A stretch of DNA of 64,000 nt from an uncultured Sphingomonadaceae bacterium (GTDB lineage Bacteria; Pseudomonadota; Alphaproteobacteria; Sphingomonadales; Sphingomonadaceae). A program made the position numbers and the translations under genes. Of the stretch, positions 19,016-27,977 are shown piece after piece. Position 1 is the stretch's first letter, and each line of letters begins with the position of its first letter. A model generated the notes under the pieces. The model saw only the letters and a program-made list of their open reading frames with translations. It was not told the DNA's origin and searched no databases. Location of the stretch: contig CANMFE010000004.1 of assembly GCA_947497085.1 (NCBI GenBank), forward strand, positions 1 through 64,000. The letters run 5' to 3'.

Positions 19016-20217
19016 GACGCCATGCTTTCCTGTATTTGCTGTTCATTCGTGCTATCGAGCCGCGTCATTTTGAGCTTGCCATCAACAATCGCAAAAGCAA
19101 GCTTGCCTTCGACAAGGTCCAGTGCATCGCTGCCGAACTGTTCGAAGCGCCAACCTTGCAATATGTCCAGCCCTTCACGCTCACCTGCGGCCAGCCGTTC
19201 AAGTACATCTGCCTTGGCAATGAGACGTGAGGCCACGTCAATTTCGCGTGACCGGATTTTGAGCAACAATTTGAGCAGGTCCGCAACCAGCGCGCCTTCC
19301 TTGCCCAGGCCAGGGCCGCGGCGGCCACGTTTTGGCATTTCGTCTGCAGGTAGCGGTTCAGCCTGTTCCAGCACTTGCATCATGCGCCCGCCGATATCAT
19401 TATTTTTCCAGGCGGCGGACAATCCGCGTACACGGCCAAGATCCGCCTGCTTTTTCGGGGGGTGCGCAGCGATATCTGCCATCGTCTCATCCTTGATAAC
19501 GCGCCCGCGCGGCAGGTTTTTCTCCTGCGCCTCATTTTCGCGCCATGCGGCCAGCGCCTTGAGCCGGCCAAGCACCTGGGGATTACGGCCTGGGGACTTG
19601 ACACGCCGCCACACCGTTTCGGGGTCAACAGCGTAATTATCTGGATTAGCCAGTTTTTCCATCTCCGTATTGAGCCACAGGCCGCGTCCTGTTTCCTGAA
19701 GCTTTTCAAGCATTTTCGGGAAAATCCGGGCGAGGTGGGTGACATCGCCAATGGCATAGTCGATCTGACGGTCATCAAGAGGCCGCCGTGACCAATCCGT
19801 AAAACGGGCACCTTTGTCCACATGCGTGCCGAGCCAGCTTTCGACCAGGTTGGCATAACCAATCTGCTCTGACTGGCCGAGCGCCATGGCCGCAATCTGC
19901 GTATCGAAAATCGGGTGCGGTGTCTTGCCGGTCATGTTGTAGATAATTTCCACATCCTGTCCGCCGGCATGGAATACCTTGAGCACATCCTCATTATCGG
20001 TAAGCAGGTCGAGCAGGGAGGTGAGATCAATCCCATCGGCGAGCGGGTCAATCGCGGCCGCTTCCTTGTCATTGCCGACCTGGACAAGGCAAAGCAGCGG
20101 ATAATAGGTGCTTTCCCGCATAAATTCGGTATCAACCGTGATAAAATCCGAGCTGGCAAGGCGCTCGCACAATTGCACAAGTGACTTGGTTGTCGTAATG
20201 AGCGGGTGAATTTCCAT
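19012..20217 (-). CDS. rnd: Ribonuclease D
   Basis: A 3'-5' exoribonuclease of the DEDD family, involved in tRNA 3' maturation. The N-terminal exonuclease domain shows the first acidic motif FITVDTEFMRE and later FHAGGQDVEII and YAIGDVTHL. The C-terminal half contains a basic helix-rich HRDC region. The ATG at 20217 (401 residues) has AAGGGGA upstream and is preferred; an upstream in-frame start at 20340 would overlap the aspS start and lacks support. The downstream end is coupled to oxyR. Confidence 0.93.
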   Translation of the reverse strand: MEIHPLITTTKSLVQLCERLASSDFITVDTEFMRESTYYPLLCLVQVGNDKEAAAIDPLADGIDLTSLLDLLTDNEDVLKVFHAGGQDVEIIYNMTGKTPHPIFDTQIAAMALGQSEQIGYANLVESWLGTHVDKGARFTDWSRRPLDDRQIDYAIGDVTHLARIFPKMLEKLQETGRGLWLNTEMEKLANPDNYAVDPETVWRRVKSPGRNPQVLGRLKALAAWRENEAQEKNLPRGRVIKDETMADIAAHPPKKQADLGRVRGLSAAWKNNDIGGRMMQVLEQAEPLPADEMPKRGRRGPGLGKEGALVADLLKLLLKIRSREIDVASRLIAKADVLERLAAGEREGLDILQGWRFEQFGSDALDLVEGKLAFAIVDGKLKMTRLDSTNEQQIQESMAS

Positions 20218-20247
20218 GAACAATCCCCTTAAAGCGCAACTCGCGGC

Positions 20248-20276
20248 TTGACAAATGCTTGCTTCCCCTGTGTTAG
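20248..20276 (+). promoter_or_regulatory. Probable sigma-70 promoter for aspS
   Basis: TTGACA at 20248-20253 is a perfect -35 hexamer. Seventeen bases separate it from TGTTAG (20271-20276), a weak -10. It lies in the rnd/aspS divergent region, 64 bases before the aspS start. Confidence 0.5.
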
Positions 20277-20339
20277 CACTTGCAACAGAATTTGATAGAA
20301 ACCACCGGGCTTTGCCCACAGAAAATACTGGTGATAACA

Positions 20340-22133
20340 ATGCACGCCTATCGTACCCATAACTGTTCCGAGCTTCGCAAGTCCGATGTGGGCAGCGAAG
20401 TACGCCTTTCCGGCTGGATTCACAAGAAACGCGACCATGGACAGCTCGTCTTTGTCGATCTGCGCGACCATTATGGAATTACGCAGATTGTGACTGATAT
20501 CGACAGCGATGCTTTCAAGATTATCGACAAGGCGCGCAGCGAATCCGTTATCACCGTGACGGGTAAGGTGGTTGCGCGGTCCGATGACACTGTGAATGCA
20601 AATCTGGATACCGGTGAAATTGAAGTGACTGCGGCAACAGTCGATGTACAGTCCGCAGCAGAAGAATTGCCCATGCCAGTGGCGGGCGAGGCTGAATATC
20701 CCGAAGACATTCGTCTGCGTTACCGCTATCTGGACCTGCGCCGTGAGCGATTGCACAATAACATCATGTTGCGCTCACAGGTGATTGCGAGCTTGCGTAA
20801 CCGTATGGTAGAGCAGGGCTTTACCGAATTTCAGACACCGATCCTCACCGCATCCTCGCCAGAGGGCGCGCGTGACTATCTGGTGCCGAGCCGCGTGCAC
20901 CCCGGCAAATTCTATGCGCTGCCGCAGGCACCGCAAATGTTCAAACAGCTGATGATGGTGGCGGGCTTTGACCGCTATTTCCAGATTGCGCCTTGCTTTC
21001 GCGATGAAGATGCGCGTGCCGACCGTTCACCGGGTGAATTCTACCAGCTTGATTTGGAAATGAGCTTTGTCACGCAGGAAGATGTGTTCCAGGCGCTTGA
21101 GCCTGTGCTCGCCGGTGTGTTCGAGGAATTTGCGAACGGTAAGACTGTTACCAAATCCGGTGAATTCCCGCGCATTCCCTTTAAAGAGGCGATGCTGAAA
21201 TATGGCTCTGACAAGCCAGACCTTCGCAACCCGATTGAAATCAAGGACGTGACCGAGCATTTCAAAGGCTCCGGTTTTGGCCTGTTTGACAAAATTACCG
21301 GTAGCGGCGGCACAGTGCGCGCTATTCCGGCACCGGGTGCGGGCACGAAATCGCGTAAATTCTTTGATGATATGAATAACTGGGCACGCGGCGAAGGCTT
21401 TGCGGGTCTGGGCTATATCAACATGAAGGACGGCGTACCGGGTGGTCCGATTGCCAAAAACCATGGCGCGGATGCCACTGCGAAATTGCTCGCCGACCTT
21501 GGCATTGGCGCAGATGATGGCGTTTTCTTTGCAGCGGGCAAAGAGGGCGATGCCGCCAAACTGGCGGGCGCCGCGCGTACGCGTGTCGGTGAACAGCTGG
21601 AACTGATCGAGCAGGGCGTTTTCAAATTCTGCTGGATCGTCGATTTCCCGATGTTCGAATATGATGAAGACGCGAAGAAAATTGATTTCTCGCACAACCC
21701 CTTCTCCATGCCACAAGGTGAGATGGAAGCTCTCGAAACCATGGATCCGCTCGATATCCTTGCGTGGCAGTATGATATCGTTTGTAACGGTGTGGAGCTG
21801 AGCTCCGGCGCAATCCGTAACCATCGCCCCGACATCATGTATAAGGCATTCGAGATCGCCGGGTATGATCAGGCGACGGTGGACAAGGAATTTGCCGGCA
21901 TGATCAACGCGTTCAAGTTCGGTGCGCCGCCGCATGGTGGGTCCGCGCCGGGTGTCGACCGTATGGTGATGCTGCTCGCGGATGAACCCAATATCCGCGA
22001 AGTTGTACTGTTCCCGATGAATCAGAAGGCGGAAGATCTGATGATGAACGCGCCTTCGCCGGTATCGCTCAAACAGCTACGCGAGCTTAACATTCGTGTG
22101 CTAGAGCCACAGGCGACAACAAAAAAGGACTGA
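20340..22133 (+). CDS. aspS: Aspartate--tRNA ligase
   Basis: This class II synthetase has an N-terminal OB-fold anticodon-binding domain ([14 protein letters not shown]), class II motif 2 ([19 protein letters not shown]) and motif 3 ([13 protein letters not shown]), with the bacterial GAD insertion between. The 597-residue length from ATG 20340 is normal for bacterial AspRS; a TTG 60 bases upstream in frame is not needed. In alphaproteobacteria the enzyme is often non-discriminating and also charges tRNA-Asn; the sequence alone does not settle this here. Confidence 0.97.
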   Translation: MHAYRTHNCSELRKSDVGSEVRLSGWIHKKRDHGQLVFVDLRDHYGITQIVTDIDSDAFKIIDKARSESVITVTGKVVARSDDTVNANLDTGEIEVTAATVDVQSAAEELPMPVAGEAEYPEDIRLRYRYLDLRRERLHNNIMLRSQVIASLRNRMVEQGFTEFQTPILTASSPEGARDYLVPSRVHPGKFYALPQAPQMFKQLMMVAGFDRYFQIAPCFRDEDARADRSPGEFYQLDLEMSFVTQEDVFQALEPVLAGVFEEFANGKTVTKSGEFPRIPFKEAMLKYGSDKPDLRNPIEIKDVTEHFKGSGFGLFDKITGSGGTVRAIPAPGAGTKSRKFFDDMNNWARGEGFAGLGYINMKDGVPGGPIAKNHGADATAKLLADLGIGADDGVFFAAGKEGDAAKLAGAARTRVGEQLELIEQGVFKFCWIVDFPMFEYDEDAKKIDFSHNPFSMPQGEMEALETMDPLDILAWQYDIVCNGVELSSGAIRNHRPDIMYKAFEIAGYDQATVDKEFAGMINAFKFGAPPHGGSAPGVDRMVMLLADEPNIREVVLFPMNQKAEDLMMNAPSPVSLKQLRELNIRVLEPQATTKKD

Positions 22134-22195
22134 CAGCCACTGGCTTAACCGTTAGTCCTGTTGACGACGTGCAGCAGTAACGGAGCTTGTGAGCA

Positions 22196-22978
22196 ATGGC
22201 GATAGACCTGTCGGACTATGAAAACGGTGCCGCATTTGAGGGCGATTACAAGGACGCACTGAAAGCGGTGCAAAAACGTCTGGCTTATGTGCATTTTGCG
22301 CATATCATCCATAAGAAACGCACCGTTCTTGCCTTTGAAGGCTGGGATGCGGCAGGCAAGGGTGGTGTGATCCGCCGCATGACAGCCGAATGGGACCCGC
22401 GTTATTTTGAAGTCTACTCGGTGGGCGCGCCGACAAAGGCGGAAAAGGACCGGCATTTCCTATGGCGTTTCTGGCGTGATTTGCCGGGTGATCGCAGCAT
22501 CTCTGTATTTGACCGGACATGGTATGGCCGTGTGCTGGTTGAGCGCGTTGAAGGGTATTGCAGCGAGGCCGAATGGCGGCGCGGCTATGATGAGATAAAC
22601 GAGTTTGAAGCGCAGCAAATCGACAGCGGCACCAACATCATCAAGATTTTTCTGCACACAACGCAGGAAACACAGGATGAGCGGCTTGCAGATCGGTTGG
22701 ATACACCGGAAAAACGTTGGAAAGTCACCGAGGATGATTTCCGCAACCGTGCGAAGCGCGCGGAATATCTGGCGGCTTATAACGATATGTTCAAAAATAC
22801 CGATACACGCTGGGCGCCCTGGGCGGTATTTGATGGCAATGATAAAAAGGCGGCGCGTATTGCCGTGCTGAACCATGTGGCTGAGCGCCTTGAAGCTGAT
22901 GTCCCGACTGATTTTCCGGAAGCTGACCCGGAATTGGTGAAACTGGCGACCGAGGCGTTCGGTTATAAACCTGAATAA
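22196..22978 (+). CDS. ppk2: Polyphosphate kinase 2 family protein
   Basis: PPK2 enzymes transfer phosphate between polyphosphate and nucleotides. The Walker A motif GWDAAGKGG is at 49-57 and the lid/Walker B segment contains FDRTWYGRVLVERV near 103-116. At 260 residues it is a single-domain enzyme. Whether it phosphorylates NDP or NMP cannot be decided by eye. It follows aspS on the same strand with a 62-base gap. A family II palindromic element begins nine bases after its stop codon. Confidence 0.93.
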   Translation: MAIDLSDYENGAAFEGDYKDALKAVQKRLAYVHFAHIIHKKRTVLAFEGWDAAGKGGVIRRMTAEWDPRYFEVYSVGAPTKAEKDRHFLWRFWRDLPGDRSISVFDRTWYGRVLVERVEGYCSEAEWRRGYDEINEFEAQQIDSGTNIIKIFLHTTQETQDERLADRLDTPEKRWKVTEDDFRNRAKRAEYLAAYNDMFKNTDTRWAPWAVFDGNDKKAARIAVLNHVAERLEADVPTDFPEADPELVKLATEAFGYKPE

Positions 22979-22987
22979 GGAGTGCCG

Positions 22988-23047
22988 TATTCCTGCGAAA
23001 GCGGGAATCCGAGCAATGCTGCACTTTGCCGCCCTTTCGCAGGAGCA
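22988..23047. repeat. Family II palindromic element, short copy A
   Basis: The left end TATTCCTGCGAAAG and right end CTTTCGCAGGAGCA are near-perfect inverted repeats around about 32 bases. The left end also forms a small hairpin with a GAAA loop (ATTCCTGC-GAAA-GCGGGAAT). It lies between the convergent ppk2 and greB genes. Two relatives lie at 54772-54852 and 56293-56663. Confidence 0.8.
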
Positions 23048-23053
23048 CGCATA

Positions 23054-23530
23054 TTAATAATTGATTGCCATTACCTCCCATTCTTTCGGTCCCGATGGCA
23101 ACCGTACAGTGCGTAAGTCGCCGACCTTTGCGCGGCGCAGTGCGCGGGCGAGGGGAGAGTTCCAGCCAATCCGCCCTTTATCGGGCTGAGCTTCATCATC
23201 GCCGACCAGCGTGACGGTGCGGCGATTGTCATCCTCATCGGCAAGCTCGATCGTTGCACCAAAATAAATGCGGCTCTTATCGGGTTGCTCGGCAGGTTCG
23301 ACTATCTGCGCTGACTTGATACGCCTGCTTAGCCAGCGCACCTCGCGGTCAATCTCACGCAGACGTTTCTTGCCATAAATATAATCGCCATTCTCGCTGC
23401 GGTCGCCATTGCCTGCGGCCCAGCTGACAATATCGACAACCTTGGGCCGTTCAACGTGGAACAGCTCATGATAGCGCGTGCGCAGCGCTTCATAACCGGA
23501 TGGCGTGATGTAGTTGGGTTTGGTGGTCAT
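23054..23530 (-). CDS. greB: Transcription elongation factor GreB
   Basis: A 158-residue Gre factor that stimulates transcript cleavage in backtracked RNA polymerase. The N-terminal coiled coil carries the tip acidic segment GDRSENGDYIYGKKRLREID, and the wording VERPKVVDIVSWAA together with YIYGKKRLREIDREVRWLSRR is characteristic of GreB rather than GreA. The C-terminal FKBP-like domain ends with GPKEWEVMAINY. It is convergent with ppk2, with the family II element between them. Confidence 0.93.
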   Translation of the reverse strand: MTTKPNYITPSGYEALRTRYHELFHVERPKVVDIVSWAAGNGDRSENGDYIYGKKRLREIDREVRWLSRRIKSAQIVEPAEQPDKSRIYFGATIELADEDDNRRTVTLVGDDEAQPDKGRIGWNSPLARALRRAKVGDLRTVRLPSGPKEWEVMAINY

Positions 23531-23819
23531 TATTTGATTTCACGGCTGTTTTTTCGCTTGCGCGAAAAGCCTCCAAATGGGTTCCGGGCAATAAGTCTGG
23601 GCGCGCAGTCGCGCTTGCGGTGCTGCTGGCCGCAGCACCGGGATTTCGCCATATGGGACCGTTTTCGCAAAACTGTGGCAACATGAAAGCTGGTTTTTGG
23701 CGCTGATCCGGACTGCGACTAGCAGTCCGGCGAGGCCGACCGGCCGCCGGCCCTTACTGGGCCGAACCCCATCGGAGGCATTCACAGAGTGAATTGCCGT
23801 GAGATCAAATGACTCATCC
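23531..23819. other. Non-coding, hairpin-rich spacer between slt and greB
   Basis: This stretch contains at least three well-formed inverted repeats: TTTTCGC/GCGAAAA (23551-23557 with 23562-23568), CGGTGCTGC/GCAGCACCG (23618-23626 with 23632-23640) and CCGGACTGC/GCAGTCCGG (23708-23716 with 23722-23730), followed by G+C-rich dyads to about 23770. Minus-strand frames are open but resemble no protein I can name. It is probably a repeat-derived or structured region. Confidence 0.6.
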
Positions 23820-25862
23820 TCATCCCGGCCTGCGCTTACCCAGATAATAGCTGGTCGGGTTGGAGCCACGGTAATTCGCTTTGCCCGGCTCCATCGCATC
23901 ATAGACCACTGCGTTTTCAATCACACGCTGCACGTAATTGCGTGTTTCATAAATCGGGATCTTCTCAATCCATTTCAGGATATCAATCTGTCCCGTGCGC
24001 GGATCGCCATTGCGGCGCAGCCATTTGTTCACATTGCCGGGCCCTGCATTATAGGCCGCGATCGCTAGCGGATAGGAGCCATTGTAATAACGCAGCATCC
24101 GTGAGAAATACCCTGAACCCAGCCGGATATTATAACCGGGGTCGTTTGTCAGCGCTGAATAGCTGTAGCTAAGGCCGATTTTGCCTGCCTGTTCGCGTCC
24201 AGTGCCGGGCATCAACTGCATCAGACCCATTGCGCCAGCATGGCTTTTCGCATTTTGTGCGAACTGGCTTTCCTGACGCGTGATCGCATGAATCATGGTC
24301 CAGTCACGCTCTAATCCGCGTGGTACGGGCATCTGCGGGAAGGCCACCGTCTGGAAATTGTCGACGCCTTTGCTGCGTGCACTTGCGCCCAATATGACGG
24401 CCAGATCGCGGCGGCCGATATCACGCGCCAGATCCGCGACCATTTTATGCTCGGCCTCGGTTTGCGCTTCCGACACCAGCGCGCGGAAGAAACGATTTTG
24501 CGTTTTCCAGTCACTTGCGCGGGAAATATCGCGCACGGCTTTGACAAGCGAACGGTTGTTGAATGCATTGCGGGCGGCAGGATCGACCTGCACATTGGGC
24601 GCCGATGTAAATTGCGGGACACGGCGGCCCAGCCGTTCGAGCGCGAGCTGGCCATAGAAATGGTCGGCATATTGTCCTGCTTTCTCAAAATAGCTGTTTG
24701 CCGTTGCAGAGTCACCGGCTTCCGCTGCAGCTTTGCCCGCCCAGTAAAAACCCTTGGAGCGGGTCTGCGGTGTGCGTGCGGCATTGCCATAGCGTGAGAA
24801 CATGCCGATAGCCTTGGACGGTTGCCGCATGTCCCAAAGCGCGGTTGTGCCCGCCAGCCATGTCAAGCTGGTATAATCATCGCGCACGCCCAGGCTCTGG
24901 GCGCTGATATCGGTACCTGCCGGAAAGGCATCGTCCACTTTGGAGGCGATGCGGTACGCCAGCGAATATTGCCGGTCATTGGCGGCTGCGCGCGCGTTGA
25001 CGAGCAGCGTTTCATACCATTCTTCTGCGTCAAGCGGATAGGTGGTGAGGTTTGGGCGGTTTGCCAGCATATTGCGCACAGCATAGCTTTGTCCGCCCTT
25101 GCGCCAGGCGCGGGCCCGCTGCTCAACCAGACCGGGATCGGTCAGCGCTTTTGCGCCAAGACCTGAAATAAGGGCATCTGCATTGGGTGAGTCTGTCAGC
25201 TTTGCGTAGCGCGCCTGAAACAGTGCGCGCTTTGTAGGCGACACATAACCGATCTGGCGTCCAGCAGCATCTTTGGTATAGGCCCATAGCAGCGCGTCCA
25301 TGCGCTTGTCATGATCTTCCACAGTGAAATCACGGCTGAACATGCCGAGTAACAGTGTTTCGTCTTCCTCTTTCATCGTGCCGCCGCGCCATGCCTCACG
25401 CGCCATGGCGCTGGCTTCGGCACGTTTGCCGGCATTACGCAGCGCCATTGCATAGCGTGCCTTGCCCGTATTGGTTAGCGGCGGGTATTTGGCAAAAAAG
25501 TCGAGAACCTGGCTGTTGGAATAGCTGTTGAGCGCAATAGCGGTTTCGGCATTGCGGCGCATGCGGCTTTCATTTGGCCAGCCGGGGTGACGCATCAGGA
25601 AATTGGCATAGGTGCTAAATCCATAGGCGTCCGATTCGCTGAGCCGTTTCCATTCGGCGATTGCACCGCTCATTTCGCTGCGTCCGGAACCGAGCAGCTC
25701 AAGGCGTGCACGATCCCAGTCGCTGCCATCGCTTGCGGCCTGTGTAGCAACAGGAGCAGCCTGCGCAAATGCGGGAGCGGTTGCAAATTGGGGGAGGGCC
25801 ATTACGGTTAGAATGGCGGTTGAGAGAGTAAATCTTTTCATCATGCTGGACATGATAGGCAT
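23820..25862 (-). CDS. slt: Soluble lytic murein transglycosylase
   Basis: This 680-residue periplasmic enzyme cleaves peptidoglycan glycans to 1,6-anhydro products. An N-terminal signal peptide (basic MKRF then hydrophobic to AFAQA) is followed by a long alpha-superhelical U/L-type region. A C-terminal SLT domain has the catalytic glutamate in ITRQESQF (about residue 530) and the conserved GAMGLMQLMPGT and AIAAYNAGPGNV. The start at 25862 follows AAGGAG closely; in-frame ATGs four and seven codons on are alternatives and leave the signal peptide intact. It is divergent from dapA. Confidence 0.94.
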   Translation of the reverse strand: MPIMSSMMKRFTLSTAILTVMALPQFATAPAFAQAAPVATQAASDGSDWDRARLELLGSGRSEMSGAIAEWKRLSESDAYGFSTYANFLMRHPGWPNESRMRRNAETAIALNSYSNSQVLDFFAKYPPLTNTGKARYAMALRNAGKRAEASAMAREAWRGGTMKEEDETLLLGMFSRDFTVEDHDKRMDALLWAYTKDAAGRQIGYVSPTKRALFQARYAKLTDSPNADALISGLGAKALTDPGLVEQRARAWRKGGQSYAVRNMLANRPNLTTYPLDAEEWYETLLVNARAAANDRQYSLAYRIASKVDDAFPAGTDISAQSLGVRDDYTSLTWLAGTTALWDMRQPSKAIGMFSRYGNAARTPQTRSKGFYWAGKAAAEAGDSATANSYFEKAGQYADHFYGQLALERLGRRVPQFTSAPNVQVDPAARNAFNNRSLVKAVRDISRASDWKTQNRFFRALVSEAQTEAEHKMVADLARDIGRRDLAVILGASARSKGVDNFQTVAFPQMPVPRGLERDWTMIHAITRQESQFAQNAKSHAGAMGLMQLMPGTGREQAGKIGLSYSYSALTNDPGYNIRLGSGYFSRMLRYYNGSYPLAIAAYNAGPGNVNKWLRRNGDPRTGQIDILKWIEKIPIYETRNYVQRVIENAVVYDAMEPGKANYRGSNPTSYYLGKRRPG

Positions 25863-25946
25863 ATGCTCCTTATCAGGCGCTGAACGACGCCCTGTTGGTT
25901 TAAATTATTTCTGCCCTTATATGGGGTAAAATTAAGGAGTAAATCC

Positions 25947-26822
25947 ATGTTTTCCGGTTCCATTCCGGCTCTAGCGACTCCCTTTTGCGACGGGACGTTT
26001 TCAGAAGGGCATTTTCGCGACTTTATCGACTGGCAGATCGAATCGGGTTCCAGCGCGCTAGTGCCCTGCGGCACCACGGGTGAAGCCGCGACCATGACGA
26101 TTGAAGAACATGACCATGTCGTAAAAATCTGTGTCGAACAGGCGGCAGGGCGAGTGCCGGTTATCGCGGGATGCGGATCGAACGATACCAAAGTGGCGCT
26201 GGACCATATGCGTCATGCAAAAGATGCGGGCGCGGCCGCCGCATTGCTGGTACCGCCATACTATAACCGACCGAGCCAGCAGGGTGTGATTGCCCATTTT
26301 GAAGCATTGGTGGCGGGATGCGACCTACCGATCGTCCTGTACAATGTGCCATCGCGCACAGTGACGGATATTAGCCCAGCAACCATGGCGCAGCTAGCGA
26401 AACTGCCGACAGTGGTGGGGGTCAAGGATGCTACAGGTGAGTTACAGCGTGTAAGCGACCATCGTCGGAACTGCGGTTCTGGTTTCTGTCAGCTTTCGGG
26501 TAATGATGATATTGCACTCGGCCACCGCGCCATGGGTGGTGCAGGCTGTGTTTCGGTGACGGCCAATGTTGCGCCTGCGTTATGCGCAAAATTCCAGAAA
26601 GCTCTGGATACAGGCGATTATGCCGGTGCGCTTGCGTGTCAGGATAAGCTGTTTCCTCTGCATACCGCATTATTCAGCGATGCTTCCCCGGGGCCTGTCA
26701 AATATGCATTATCACGTGTTCGTACGGATTTCCCACAGGAATTGCGATTGCCAATGACGCCGCCATCGGCGGAGAGCCGTGCCATGGTTGATGCTGCTCT
26801 GGAAATTGCGGAGCTGGTGTAA
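25947..26822 (+). CDS. dapA: 4-hydroxy-tetrahydrodipicolinate synthase
   Basis: This TIM-barrel aldolase condenses pyruvate with aspartate semialdehyde, the first step of the lysine/diaminopimelate branch. The Schiff-base lysine is Lys160 in VGVKDATG, the catalytic tyrosine is Tyr132 in LYNVPSRT, and the substrate loop GTTGE is at 42-46. AAGGAG eight bases upstream supports the start. smpB follows six bases after the stop, suggesting an operon. A diaminopimelate-consuming wall enzyme gene (slt) is divergent. Confidence 0.96.
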   Translation: MFSGSIPALATPFCDGTFSEGHFRDFIDWQIESGSSALVPCGTTGEAATMTIEEHDHVVKICVEQAAGRVPVIAGCGSNDTKVALDHMRHAKDAGAAAALLVPPYYNRPSQQGVIAHFEALVAGCDLPIVLYNVPSRTVTDISPATMAQLAKLPTVVGVKDATGELQRVSDHRRNCGSGFCQLSGNDDIALGHRAMGGAGCVSVTANVAPALCAKFQKALDTGDYAGALACQDKLFPLHTALFSDASPGPVKYALSRVRTDFPQELRLPMTPPSAESRAMVDAALEIAELV

Positions 26823-26828
26823 TTTAAA

Positions 26829-27311
26829 ATGGCGCGTCCACGTCCCACCACTTTCGACAAGGTCAAGGTTGTCGCGGAAAATCGCCGCGCGCGGTTCGAC
26901 TATGCGCTCGATGAGATATTCGAGGCAGGCATTGTACTGACTGGCACAGAGGTAAAGTCACTGCGTTTCGGGCAGGGCAATATCGCCGAAAGCTATGCTG
27001 AGGTGAAGGATGGTGAAGTATGGCTGGTCAATTCGAACATTCCCGAATTCAGCCACGGTAACAGGTTCAATCATGAGCCCAAGCGACCGCGCAAGTTGCT
27101 GCTCAATGCCCGAGAAATCAACAAGATGCATGGGGCTGTGAACCGCAAGGGTATGACGCTGGTACCGCTCAATATCTATTTCAATAGCCGCGGCCGTGCC
27201 AAGGTCGAACTGGCACTGGCCAAGGGTAAGAAAGCGCCCGACAAACGGGCAACGGTGAAAGAACGTGACTGGAAGCGCGAACAGGGACGCCTGCTTCGCG
27301 ACAAAGGTTAA
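26829..27311 (+). CDS. smpB: SsrA-binding protein SmpB
   Basis: SmpB binds tmRNA and brings it to stalled ribosomes for trans-translation. The 160-residue sequence has the family's [15 protein letters not shown], the tRNA-mimic beta-barrel segment and the basic C-terminal tail [20 protein letters not shown] that folds in the mRNA channel. It sits directly after dapA. The tmRNA gene ssrA is not visible in the window. Confidence 0.97.
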   Translation: MARPRPTTFDKVKVVAENRRARFDYALDEIFEAGIVLTGTEVKSLRFGQGNIAESYAEVKDGEVWLVNSNIPEFSHGNRFNHEPKRPRKLLLNAREINKMHGAVNRKGMTLVPLNIYFNSRGRAKVELALAKGKKAPDKRATVKERDWKREQGRLLRDKG

Positions 27312-27345
27312 GAGATGGGAATGATTTTGTGATAGGCTGCCGGGC

Positions 27346-27894
27346 ATGAGCGGATGGTTTGCGAAATGGCTGGACCGGAATATGCCAACGCGCGAGGACA
27401 TGGAGCAGAATCGCTTCCTCAAACCCATTGCGCACCGTATATTGCGATCCGAATTGTGGCGTTTCACTCGCCGCTCGGTACCGCGCGGCGTGGCGCTCGG
27501 TATGCTCGCAGCATTTTTGATACCCATCGGCCAGATTTTTGTCGCCGCTTTCCTCGCATTGCCGGTACGCGCCAACGTGCCCATTGCGGCACTGACAACT
27601 TTCATCACCAATCCGTTTACTTATCCTTTCTGGGTGGTGATCGCCAATCGGGTGGGAAAGTTCATCCTTCAGGTGGATGCCATGACCTATGGCGCACCGC
27701 TCAACGAGCAGATGCGCAGCAGTTTCGGCGAGTGGCTGAGATGGCTTGGTCATGAAGGCGGCCCTACCGCTTTCGGGTTTGTGGTGCTGGCGGCTTTATT
27801 CGGTTCGGTCGGGTATCTTGCCAGTTCGTTTGGCTGGCGTATCTGGATCGCGCGTAAAAGGCGTTCCAAACTGGCACCGAAACCACTCGATTAA
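27346..27894 (+). CDS. DUF2062 domain-containing membrane protein
   Basis: This 182-residue protein has a short basic N-terminus, a GVALGMLAAFLIPIGQ hydrophobic segment, a second helix with NPFTYPFWVV, and a third near the C-terminus, followed by a basic tail RKRRSKLAPK. The arrangement matches DUF2062, found alone or attached to glycosyltransferases; its function is unknown. It follows smpB by 34 bases on the same strand and may be part of the dapA-smpB unit. Confidence 0.88.
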   Translation: MSGWFAKWLDRNMPTREDMEQNRFLKPIAHRILRSELWRFTRRSVPRGVALGMLAAFLIPIGQIFVAAFLALPVRANVPIAALTTFITNPFTYPFWVVIANRVGKFILQVDAMTYGAPLNEQMRSSFGEWLRWLGHEGGPTAFGFVVLAALFGSVGYLASSFGWRIWIARKRRSKLAPKPLD

Positions 27895-27977
27895 ACCTCT
27901 GTTTTGTGCAAGATAAAGCGCATCCATTTTTTTAAAATTACAGAAAGCCTTGAGTGCACAATCCGGTAGGACATTTA

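Noticed and set aside
23540..23920. Minus-strand frame of 126 residues in the slt-greB spacer.
   Set aside because: It overlaps the slt 3' end and the hairpin array, has repeat-like composition, and I can name no homologous family with confidence.
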